NCBI GenBank assembly: GCA_030950195.1
Contig: JAUZRS010000171.1
Coordinates: 1-33,986, forward strand
Direction: 5' to 3'
Length of the DNA stretch: 33,986 nt
Origin: Gammaproteobacteria bacterium
GTDB lineage: Bacteria; Pseudomonadota; Gammaproteobacteria; JAUZRS01
Shown here: piece by piece, positions 10,244 to 17,463 of the stretch
Layout: the number at the start of each line of letters is the position of its first letter
Position numbering within the stretch: position 1 is the first letter of the stretch
Notes under the pieces: model-generated
The model's database searches: none
Told to the model about the DNA's origin: nothing
What the model saw: the letters and a program-made list of their open reading frames with translations, nothing else
Program-made: the position numbers and the translations under genes

Positions 10244-10273
10244 ATCGGATAGCGAGCCAATTGAGTGACTGAG

Positions 10274-10897
10274 CTAAGACAACCAGCTCTTCAAGATATT
10301 CACGACAACAGGCGCAAAGGATTCTAACTTTCCATTTTTTGGTTGTTGAATGTCATCAATCACCCTCTGTAAAAGATCATCATCTTCCAGTCCATCACGA
10401 GGATTTATACTATTCGACCACAATAACGCTTCCGAGAGCTGTTTTCGTTTCTCAATTAAACCTCGATTACTGCCATTTTTATCCCCCAAATTGAGCACAC
10501 GAATGGTTTCTCTTGCTCGATCTGTCAAACCCTCCACCCTGCCACTGATTTTAAACTTCAACTCCGTTTCACAGACACGCATAAAAGGTGTCAGAGGCAG
10601 TGGTTGCGAGCCATGTGCGTTATCACATTGATTTCTATCATCACAGCTGGCCACTATATTGCTAAAATCCAAATCTCGATTAGGAGCAATACGCCTTGCT
10701 TCAACATGTTCATTAATCGCTCTGTCTACGGCAATAGACTGGCAACAATAAGCACAAAGATAAAACTGTTCAACAACACACGCAGCTCGTATATCTTGCC
10801 TCACTTTTGCTGTAATATTTTGATAATTCCCCACAGGCTTACTTCTCTTCCACTGAGTCAAACTCTCAGGCTCTTGGCCTTTATTAATTTTTCGCAC
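10274..10897 (-). CDS. ptuB: HNH endonuclease, PtuB-like (Septu / retron-associated HNH family)
   Basis: CAYCCQSI....NEHVEARRIAPNRDLDFSNIVASCDDRNQCDNAHG: HNH/zinc-type layout as in the TIGR02646-like family. Overlaps the end of the upstream ATPase gene by 14 nt. Confidence 0.82.
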   Translation of the reverse strand: MRKINKGQEPESLTQWKRSKPVGNYQNITAKVRQDIRAACVVEQFYLCAYCCQSIAVDRAINEHVEARRIAPNRDLDFSNIVASCDDRNQCDNAHGSQPLPLTPFMRVCETELKFKISGRVEGLTDRARETIRVLNLGDKNGSNRGLIEKRKQLSEALLWSNSINPRDGLEDDDLLQRVIDDIQQPKNGKLESFAPVVVNILKSWLS

Positions 10898-12230
10898 GGC
10901 GCAACTCCTGCTTACGCAGTAACAAGCTGGCTTTCAACAACTCTATATTTGAATCAGGCAACTGCTGCTCTAATTTTGCCAACAACTCTTTAGCTTGTTC
11001 CAAATCATCATCATGAATAAAATCTAAAAGGTCGCTTAATTGAACATCAATTTCTTCATTACGAATACCTGCACCCATCACACCCAATAAAACAGAATTA
11101 ACATCTTGGCCGTAAAGATCATGACAAGAGATCAATTCATCGCCATCTAAAAGATAAACAAGCGTGTCTTTGTTATCACTGACAACCAGCGGCGAATGAG
11201 TGGTCAGCACAAATTGCACATTAGGAAATGTTGTCGTTAACTGCTTGATCAATCGCCGCTGCCACTGTGGATGCAAGTGCATATCCACTTCATCAATCAA
11301 CACCACACCATCACCCTTCAGTGGATTATCCAAAGCGGGATTCAGCATAGCCAAGCGACGGGCAATATCACCGACCAAGGCCATCAATGATTTTTCACCT
11401 TGAGAAAGCTGCAATACGTTAAGCAACTCATCATCTTTATTTACCAACATCCTAAGATATGGTTTTCTACTCACACGTAAATCACTAAATCCTGGCATAA
11501 ATATACTAATTGCACTACGCACCGCGAGAAGATTTTTATCTTCCATTTTACGCCCGAGATCTCTAAGAGTAGAAATAACACTATCACTAAACTTTGATGA
11601 TAATTCCTTTAAAAAATTTTCCGTCAATCTGGACTCATTTTCCAAATCCTCCATTTCTCTAAACCATTCAAAAAAACGGCGGAAATCAACTCCATTATTT
11701 ATTTTTTTATCATAACCATTAAGCTGACCAAGTTGATGCTTCCCTCTAATTTTAAGGGGAGTATCTACCACCCCACGCTCAACAGGATAAAAAGATATCA
11801 GCGGAAGTGAGGCATTTTTATTTTCAGACAACAACTCTCTGTAGCAACTAGCAACCTGATCAACTCCACCCAGATTACTCCTATATTTCCCATTTCGTCC
11901 TAAACGTGTTCTTGCCACCCTCCAAAAAACTTCCTGAATATCTTCAGAAACAGTATCATCACATACAATAGAAATATCAACAGCGGATGAATTAGCACCA
12001 TTTTTAATGGCCATTTCAGAAATAGGACTACCACTGCCTTTTTCTGTTTTAATCCGAGATACTAGCCAACTAAGAGACGTCGCCAATGATTTTAATAGGG
12101 ATGTTTTACCACTGCCATTATTACCAATAAATACCGTTACATTTCCATTCACCTGTTCTGTTGGTGCTAAAGGCACTTCAACATGCTCAAAGCGGCCAAT
12201 ACTATGAAGTTGAAATTTTTTAATGTTCAT
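10884..12230 (-). CDS. ptuA: AAA/ABC-type ATPase, PtuA-like (Septu / retron Ec78-type effector ATPase)
   Basis: Walker A FIGNNGSGKTSLLKSLA, ABC signature-like LSQGEKSLMALVGDIARRL, Walker B GVVLIDEVDMHLHPQWQRRLI, and FVLTTHSPLVVS. Likely start is Met at 12230 (MNIKKFQLHSIGRFEHVEV). Confidence 0.85.
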   Translation of the reverse strand: MNIKKFQLHSIGRFEHVEVPLAPTEQVNGNVTVFIGNNGSGKTSLLKSLATSLSWLVSRIKTEKGSGSPISEMAIKNGANSSAVDISIVCDDTVSEDIQEVFWRVARTRLGRNGKYRSNLGGVDQVASCYRELLSENKNASLPLISFYPVERGVVDTPLKIRGKHQLGQLNGYDKKINNGVDFRRFFEWFREMEDLENESRLTENFLKELSSKFSDSVISTLRDLGRKMEDKNLLAVRSAISIFMPGFSDLRVSRKPYLRMLVNKDDELLNVLQLSQGEKSLMALVGDIARRLAMLNPALDNPLKGDGVVLIDEVDMHLHPQWQRRLIKQLTTTFPNVQFVLTTHSPLVVSDNKDTLVYLLDGDELISCHDLYGQDVNSVLLGVMGAGIRNEEIDVQLSDLLDFIHDDDLEQAKELLAKLEQQLPDSNIELLKASLLLRKQELRRAKN

Positions 12231-12333
12231 CGTGCTTGCCTGTCGGTTTAAGCAATTGATCACTGAATAGATAGCGCTATCATAAACGGAACCGTTTACA
12301 ATCCCAACCCAAAATACAAAGAGACTCGCAACC

Positions 12334-12753
12334 ATGTGGCTTCAAAAAGAGATAACCCTCAAAGCCTACCCAAAAGGCTTTCACCTCATCACCGCCGAGG
12401 TCATGCAACAACTGCCCGAAATCAAACCACTCTCCATCGGAATGCTAAACCTGTTTATCAAACACACCTCCGCCTCATTAACCATCAATGAAAACGCAGA
12501 TCCTACAGTCAGAATGGATTTTGAGAACTATTTTCAACGAGCTGTGCCAGAAAATGAAAGCTATTATCAGCACCTTAACGAAGGCAGTGATGATCTGCCT
12601 GCTCATATTAAAAGCAGCATTTTAGGCTCTAGCGTGAACATCCCCGTCTCAAAGGGGACTTTGAATCTGGGCATCTGGCAAGGTATCTATCTTGGCGAAC
12701 ATCGCAATTACGGTGGCCATCGAACACTGGTGATCACACTACAAGGATCGTAG
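12334..12753 (+). CDS. yjbQ: YjbQ family protein (UPF0047; secondary thiamine-phosphate synthase family)
   Basis: LNLFIKHTSASLTINENADPTVRMDFENYF...HLNEGSDDLPAHIKSSILGSSVNIPVSKGTLNLGIWQGIYLGEHRNYGGHRTLVITLQG is the classic family pattern. Confidence 0.95.
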   Translation: MWLQKEITLKAYPKGFHLITAEVMQQLPEIKPLSIGMLNLFIKHTSASLTINENADPTVRMDFENYFQRAVPENESYYQHLNEGSDDLPAHIKSSILGSSVNIPVSKGTLNLGIWQGIYLGEHRNYGGHRTLVITLQGS

Positions 12754-12774
12754 GGGAAAATCTTGTGTTTGCCC
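12750..12774. repeat. Degenerate GTAGGGG REP-like palindrome
   Basis: GTAGGGGAAAATCTTGTGTTTGCCC has the same GTAGGGG...CCC frame as 3215-3239, with imperfect dyad GGGgAAA/TTTgCCC. Confidence 0.4.
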
Positions 12775-12822
12775 TTATTTTACGAGGATGCAGAACACAC
12801 AAACATCAGTCAACCATTTCCA

Positions 12823-12845
12823 ATGGTACTAAAAAACAGTACCAT
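12823..12845. promoter_or_regulatory. Inverted repeat, candidate HicB operator upstream of hicA
   Basis: ATGGTACT-AAAAAAC-AGTACCAT: perfect 8-bp arms ending 6 nt before the hicA ATG at 12852. Confidence 0.6.
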
Positions 12846-12851
12846 ACAAAA

Positions 12852-13106
12852 ATGAAACGCAAACACCAAAAAACCCTTCAACTGATCTTTTCCCGCCCTG
12901 TAAGCGGAAATATCAAATGGCACGATATTGAAGCACTGTTTGTCGAACTGGGCGCAGAAATCAGTGAACGCGAAGGTTCGCGTATTGGTGTGCGCCTATT
13001 CAATGATCGACGTGTATTTCACCGGCCACACCCATCACCCAACACGGACAAAGGCGCTGTTGCCAGTATTCGGCAATGGCTAAAAGAGAATGAGGTAACA
13101 CCATGA
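12852..13106 (+). CDS. hicA: HicA family mRNA interferase toxin
   Basis: MKRKHQKTLQLIFSRPVSGNIKWHDIEALFVELGAEISEREGSRIGVRLFNDRRVFHRPHPSPNTDKGAVASIRQWLKENEV matches the HicA (YcfA-like) family, with the downstream hicB overlapping by 4 nt. Start at 12852 is preferred over 12765. Confidence 0.93.
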   Translation: MKRKHQKTLQLIFSRPVSGNIKWHDIEALFVELGAEISEREGSRIGVRLFNDRRVFHRPHPSPNTDKGAVASIRQWLKENEVTP

Positions 13107-13447
13107 TGAATGTAATGGAAATTGATGGTTTTCGCGCCATTATTAAATACGATCCTGAAATCGAACTGTTTCGAGGTGAGTTTATCGCCCTTAACGGCGG
13201 AGCAGATTTTTACGCCGAAGATATTAAAAGCCTCAAAAAAGAAGGCGCTCTCTCATTAAAAACCTTTCTCGATATGTGCAAAGAAGACGGCGTTGAACCC
13301 AGAAAAATCTACTCTGGAAAATTCAATGTGCGTGTACCCTCGACTCTTCATGAAGAGATCGCCAATGTCGCCGCTGCCAATGGCAAGAGCTTAAACCAAT
13401 GGCTTATTGAAACACTTGACCACGCAACACACGCCGATCCAAAGTAA
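13103..13447 (+). CDS. hicB: HicB family antitoxin
   Basis: IDGFRAIIKYDPEIELFRGEFIALNGGADFYAEDIKSLKKEGALSLKTFLDMCKEDGVEPRKIYSGKFNVRVPSTLHEEIANVAAANGKSLNQWLIETL: HicB N-terminal domain plus Arc/RHH-type C-terminus. Confidence 0.93.
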   Translation: MMNVMEIDGFRAIIKYDPEIELFRGEFIALNGGADFYAEDIKSLKKEGALSLKTFLDMCKEDGVEPRKIYSGKFNVRVPSTLHEEIANVAAANGKSLNQWLIETLDHATHADPK

Positions 13448-13455
13448 AACAAACC

Positions 13456-13890
13456 TCACCCCAAAGCCAAGCGTTTCTCCAGCCGCTTAAAATCCAGCAA
13501 ACAGCAGCGCCCCGAAGGGTTGCGCGCTTCACAGGCACACAAGCCCGCTTTGGTCTGAGCCATCACAAACTGTTTTATCTCCGCCGCGCCCCCGTCTTTC
13601 AAAGCACTTTGATACTCAGTGACCGTAATATCAAAACAGTAGCAGAGCCGCTTTTGCTCCGAATCTGTAAACGCCCGCAAATGAGACTTTGGAAAAGAGA
13701 GTTGCGCCGAAAAATAAGCCAAAGAACAGCTCGACTCAGCACAGAAAAAGTAATCCGAATCCGACAAGTCACGATTGTCTGGCGCAACCAACTGATGCAA
13801 CAACGTCTGTTTTGAAACCGACAAGCCTGCTTGTCCACACTCAGGGCAATTCTGACGTACTGTTTTTGCTTTTGAGCCACAACAGGACAT
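13456..13890 (-). CDS. CopZ-like zinc-ribbon / 2Fe-2S (BFD-like) metal-binding protein
   Basis: Cys-rich: MSCCGSKAKTVRQNCPECGQAGLSV...FCAESSCSLAYF...CYCFDIT...AGLCACEARNPSGRCCL. Abuts a MerR regulator. Confidence 0.75.
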   Translation of the reverse strand: MSCCGSKAKTVRQNCPECGQAGLSVSKQTLLHQLVAPDNRDLSDSDYFFCAESSCSLAYFSAQLSFPKSHLRAFTDSEQKRLCYCFDITVTEYQSALKDGGAAEIKQFVMAQTKAGLCACEARNPSGRCCLLDFKRLEKRLALG

Positions 13891-14276
13891 TATGGCTCCT
13901 CCAAAGAGTTGAGAATGGGGCAGTGATCCTCAACCTCTTGTCCACATTGCTCGGTCAACCGCTGCAACACCGCTTGAATGCGGCGTAGTTTTTCAATTTG
14001 CTCGGCGATTTTGTCTGCTTTGCGTTGAGCGATCTCCTTTACCTGAGCACACTCACCTTGACCTGAGCGCAAAGCCAGCAGCTCCTTGATCTCCTCCAAG
14101 GTAAACCCCAGCGTTTTAGCCTGCACAATAAAACGCAGCCGTTGCAGATCATCAGGAGAATAATCTCGATAACCCGCTTTGCTGCGCGCGGGTGGATTCA
14201 ACAGTTGGCGCTGTTCGTAATAACGAATCGTCTCAACCGTCACTTGGGTCTGTTTTGCTAGAGCACCGATTTTCAT
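13890..14276 (-). CDS. MerR-family, likely metal-responsive transcriptional regulator
   Basis: MKIGALAKQTQVTVETIRYYEQRQLLNPPARSKAGYRDYSPDDLQRLRFIVQAKTLGFTLEEIKELLAL with C-terminal CGQEVEDHCPILNSLEE typical of ZntR/CadR/MerR-type metal sensors. Start at 14276 is preferred because 14280-14304 carries the operator. Confidence 0.92.
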   Translation of the reverse strand: MKIGALAKQTQVTVETIRYYEQRQLLNPPARSKAGYRDYSPDDLQRLRFIVQAKTLGFTLEEIKELLALRSGQGECAQVKEIAQRKADKIAEQIEKLRRIQAVLQRLTEQCGQEVEDHCPILNSLEEP

Positions 14277-14279
14277 GGC

Positions 14280-14315
14280 GCTTACTTTAAACCCTAAAGT
14301 AAGCTTTATGGTCAA
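14280..14315 (-). promoter_or_regulatory. MerR-type operator/promoter driving merR-copZ-like operon
   Basis: Palindrome GCTTACTTTA-AACCC-TAAAGTAAGC at 14280-14304. On the minus strand, TTGACC (14315-14310) is followed by a 20-nt spacer and TAAAGT (14289-14284), the long spacer typical of MerR promoters. Confidence 0.7.
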
Positions 14316-14397
14316 ACGCTTTTTTGAAGATGGCTTGAAGTTGGCTCACAGCAGATTCACAATAGAATCCACTCCCTATTTACTGGAACCCTTGACT

Positions 14398-15096
14398 ATG
14401 AACCACTCCAAAAAAGTTACCGTCCTCTACTTCACCGACCTACTCTGCATCTGGGCCTACATCTCTCAAATTCGAATTGAAAAACTCAAGCAGAGATTTG
14501 CTACTCAGATCGACATTCAACCGCATTTTATTTCCGTATTTGGCGCAGTCGAGTCAAAAATGAAAGACAACTGGGGAGATAAAGGTGGAGTTTCAGCCTA
14601 CGCAGAGTTCATTCAGCAGACGGTAAGCAAGTTTGATCACATCGAAGTTCATCCTGATCTCTGGCAAAAAAACAGACCCACCACCTCTATCAACGTACAC
14701 CTGCTGTTAAAAAGCATCCAGATTTTGGAAACTAGAAATGAGATTGAGGCAAATAATGAAGGCAATCAAAGCCTCTTTGAACAGCTCGCATGGGCGCTTA
14801 GAGTGGCCTTTTTTAGAGACCTAAAAGACATCTCCAACCAACGCACTCAAATGGAGATCATTGAAGAGCTGGGGCTGCCTCAAAACAAAATCAGAGCCGT
14901 GATAGAGGGTGGTGCTGCCTTTGCTGAACTGGAAAAAGACCTGCAATTGAAGGAAAAATACGCCGTCATTGGCAGCCCTTCTCTGGTGTTAAATGAGGGT
15001 CGCCAGATTATCTACGGCAACGTAGGCTACCGTGTCATTGAAGCCAATATCCAAGAATTATTAAATCAACCGGATAATCAGGCAAGCTGGTGCTAA
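14398..15096 (+). CDS. DsbA-family (FrnE/HCCA-isomerase-like) thioredoxin-fold protein
   Basis: KVTVLYFTDLLCIWAYISQIRIEKLKQRF at the N-terminus and VIGSPSLVLNEGRQIIYGNVGYRVIEANI at the C-terminus. Likely start is Met at 14398. Confidence 0.8.
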   Translation: MNHSKKVTVLYFTDLLCIWAYISQIRIEKLKQRFATQIDIQPHFISVFGAVESKMKDNWGDKGGVSAYAEFIQQTVSKFDHIEVHPDLWQKNRPTTSINVHLLLKSIQILETRNEIEANNEGNQSLFEQLAWALRVAFFRDLKDISNQRTQMEIIEELGLPQNKIRAVIEGGAAFAELEKDLQLKEKYAVIGSPSLVLNEGRQIIYGNVGYRVIEANIQELLNQPDNQASWC

Positions 15097-15111
15097 AAAT
15101 ATAAAGAACAC

Positions 15112-15132
15112 ACCAAAGCCAACGGCTTTGGT
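15112..15132. terminator. Hairpin between convergent genes (candidate bidirectional terminator)
   Basis: ACCAAAGCC-AAC-GGCTTTGGT, 9-bp perfect stem between two convergent stop codons, with short T/A flanks. Confidence 0.6.
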
Positions 15133-16791
15133 TTAATCCCGCTCTTCCTCCAACTCCAGCCATGAATCAATCACCGCCCTGTTGCCACTGGCATCCACCG
15201 CTGAAACCCGCAGCATCATGCCTGCCGCCTCCACCTCCAACAGCCCCTCTTCAAACTCCACTTCACTCTCATCGTCTTCGTACTCAAATTCAATCAATTG
15301 GCCATTGCTGACCATAATCGGCTTTTCATAACCCACAACCCACAGTTCAGCTTTCACCACTGGGTTTAAATCCACCAAGTCCGAAGCATTAAACTGGACT
15401 CGAAACCGCTGTTTTTCATCGTCCTTCTCATCTTCATCGTGCTCATCTTCATGATTCTCACCTTCGTCTTCATCGTCGTCACCAACAAAACGAACCCGTA
15501 CCAAAGCCGCACGTAATAACGGCGGCGTTCTATCCACCACCGTTAAGAGCATCGAATCACGACCCAAATTATCTGCACAATCCAATGCCGTCGCCGTTAA
15601 CCTGTGCTGACCCAGAGCGTACTGACCCAGTGGCGTTACCAAACTCACCTCACAACAACCATCCGTGGCACTGGCTTGACTGGCCAGATCAAACACCGCT
15701 CCCGCAGGGCTGTTCGCCTCCAAAATCTGATCCAGACCGGCACTGACCACCGGAGCCAAACTGTCCTGTACCGTTATCGAAGTCTGCTCGCTGGCGGTCA
15801 AACCCTGACCGTCATCCACCATCAAAGTCACCTCCGTTACCCCCAACGAAAAAATCGCTGTTGGTGACACACCCACCGCCTGACCGTCTAACCACGTCCA
15901 AAAATAAGCCAAAGAATCACCATCAGGGTCACTGGAATGACCACCCTGCAATGTCACCTCCGCACTCGAAGCCACCGAACACTCCACGGCCACCGCATCA
16001 GCGACGGCAACCGGTGGTCTGTTAGACTCCAGTGACACGCTGTTCATCGCCCTCGTCCCCGAGACCCAATGCGCCGCATCCACATAAAGCTGTTGCACAT
16101 TGGAATCTAAATGGGGAATATCGCCCACACATTCGGCGTAATTACCGCTGTGATTAAAAGCCGCAATCCGCCCCTGTCCAAACTCACGCACCGCTACTGC
16201 CGCATTGCTCCCCGCGCTCATCAATAGAGTCGATGGCTGCGTCGAAAACGGATGCAATGCGCCCACATTAAATCCACCAGGAAAAGAGAACGAAGCAGGC
16301 ACATTAGCCAAAATAGGGTGGTTTATTGCAGAGTCCAACGCAACATAAGCTTTATCTTCGTAACATTCCCCCGTTAAACGATCAAACAAAACCAGATCAC
16401 GCATCAATTGCATACCACCAAATGAATATTCATAAGCGTTCCAAGCCGAATGAATATAACCGCCGCCATAACGCACATAATCCACCAACGCCTGCTGCCC
16501 TGAAAGCGGCATATCAAGTCCATGAGTCGTGCCATTGAGGTGAATCACCAGATTAAAATCAGCCAATGACGGATTACTGCCGTCGTATTGATATTCACTG
16601 TTTTCACTCAAAACCACCTCAAAACCTGCCTTTAGCAGCGCATTTTGTAAGGCATTGGTACCCACACCCTCTTTATCCCAAAGAATTAAGATCCTCTCAG
16701 AAGCAAAAGAAGCGCTCGAAAAAATAAGTAAAAAAACCCCAAAAAAAAGATAAGTAATTAATTTATTTTTTTGCAAAAATATAGATTCCAT
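15133..16791 (-). CDS. Secreted protein with N-terminal ThuA/GATase-like domain and PKD/HYR-like repeats
   Basis: Signal peptide KLITYLFFGVFLLIFSSASFA; RILILWDKEGVGTNALQNALLKAGFEVVL...LVDYVRYGGGYIHSAW; NRPPVAVADAVAVEC...GGHSSDPDGDSLAYFWT...VTLMVDDGQGLTASEQTSITVQD (PKD-like); strongly acidic DDDEDEGENHEDEHDEDEKDDEKQ linker. Confidence 0.7.
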   Translation of the reverse strand: MESIFLQKNKLITYLFFGVFLLIFSSASFASERILILWDKEGVGTNALQNALLKAGFEVVLSENSEYQYDGSNPSLADFNLVIHLNGTTHGLDMPLSGQQALVDYVRYGGGYIHSAWNAYEYSFGGMQLMRDLVLFDRLTGECYEDKAYVALDSAINHPILANVPASFSFPGGFNVGALHPFSTQPSTLLMSAGSNAAVAVREFGQGRIAAFNHSGNYAECVGDIPHLDSNVQQLYVDAAHWVSGTRAMNSVSLESNRPPVAVADAVAVECSVASSAEVTLQGGHSSDPDGDSLAYFWTWLDGQAVGVSPTAIFSLGVTEVTLMVDDGQGLTASEQTSITVQDSLAPVVSAGLDQILEANSPAGAVFDLASQASATDGCCEVSLVTPLGQYALGQHRLTATALDCADNLGRDSMLLTVVDRTPPLLRAALVRVRFVGDDDEDEGENHEDEHDEDEKDDEKQRFRVQFNASDLVDLNPVVKAELWVVGYEKPIMVSNGQLIEFEYEDDESEVEFEEGLLEVEAAGMMLRVSAVDASGNRAVIDSWLELEEERD

Positions 16792-16941
16792 CCCAACACC
16801 TCATGTCTTTAATTATCACCGCAGATAATTCCCTAAGAGCAAAAATGAGACCCAAAAAGACAACCTAAAACGAAGCCAAGTTATGAAAACCGAAAGAAAT
16901 AAAAATCAAATCACGCCTTAACATCACGTTACAATCCCATT

Positions 16942-17463
16942 ATGAAAACACTTGTCCTTGGCGGTACCCGCAGCGGCAAAAGCCGACTCGCTGAAGAATG
17001 CGCCCTAAAAACAGAACAGCCCGTCAGCTACATCGCCACCGCCACGGTGCAAGATGCCGAAATGCAGCAGCGCATCGCAGAACATCAACAGCGCCGCCCA
17101 AGCCACTGGAAGCTGATCGAAGCCCCGCTGCACCTCGCCAGCGCCCTGCAACAGGCCGATGCAGAAGGACAAACTCTGCTAGTGGATTGCCTCAGTATCT
17201 GGATCAGCAATCTGCTCTGTGCCGAAAACCCAACGCAACTGCAAACAGAAATCGACAACCTGCTCACGTTGCTGCCTCAACTGCAAAGCCAACTGATTCT
17301 GGTCAGCAACGAAAGCAATATGGGCATCACCCCACTGGGTAAACTGAGCCGCGACTACTGCGATCGCATCGGCCTGCTGCATCAACAGCTTGCCACACGC
17401 TGCGATTGCGTTATCCTCGCCGTCGCCGGTTTACCCCACCACCTCAAAGGAGCCTCCCGATGA
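16942..17463 (+). CDS. cobU: Adenosylcobinamide kinase / adenosylcobinamide-phosphate guanylyltransferase
   Basis: [23 protein letters not shown]-loop and [14 protein letters not shown] motif; first gene of a cobU-T-C-S cluster. Confidence 0.95.
   Translation: MKTLVLGGTRSGKSRLAEECALKTEQPVSYIATATVQDAEMQQRIAEHQQRRPSHWKLIEAPLHLASALQQADAEGQTLLVDCLSIWISNLLCAENPTQLQTEIDNLLTLLPQLQSQLILVSNESNMGITPLGKLSRDYCDRIGLLHQQLATRCDCVILAVAGLPHHLKGASR

Noticed and set aside
9829-10273. Possible retron ncRNA/RT associated with the PtuAB pair
   Set aside because: The region is explained by the yjbQ' and glyQ duplicates; no RT motif (YxDD) or msr-msd-like structure was seen.
16792-16941. Cobalamin riboswitch upstream of cobU
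   Set aside because: Looked for because cobUTCS is often B12-regulated, but the region is short and AT-rich, without a recognisable B12-box.
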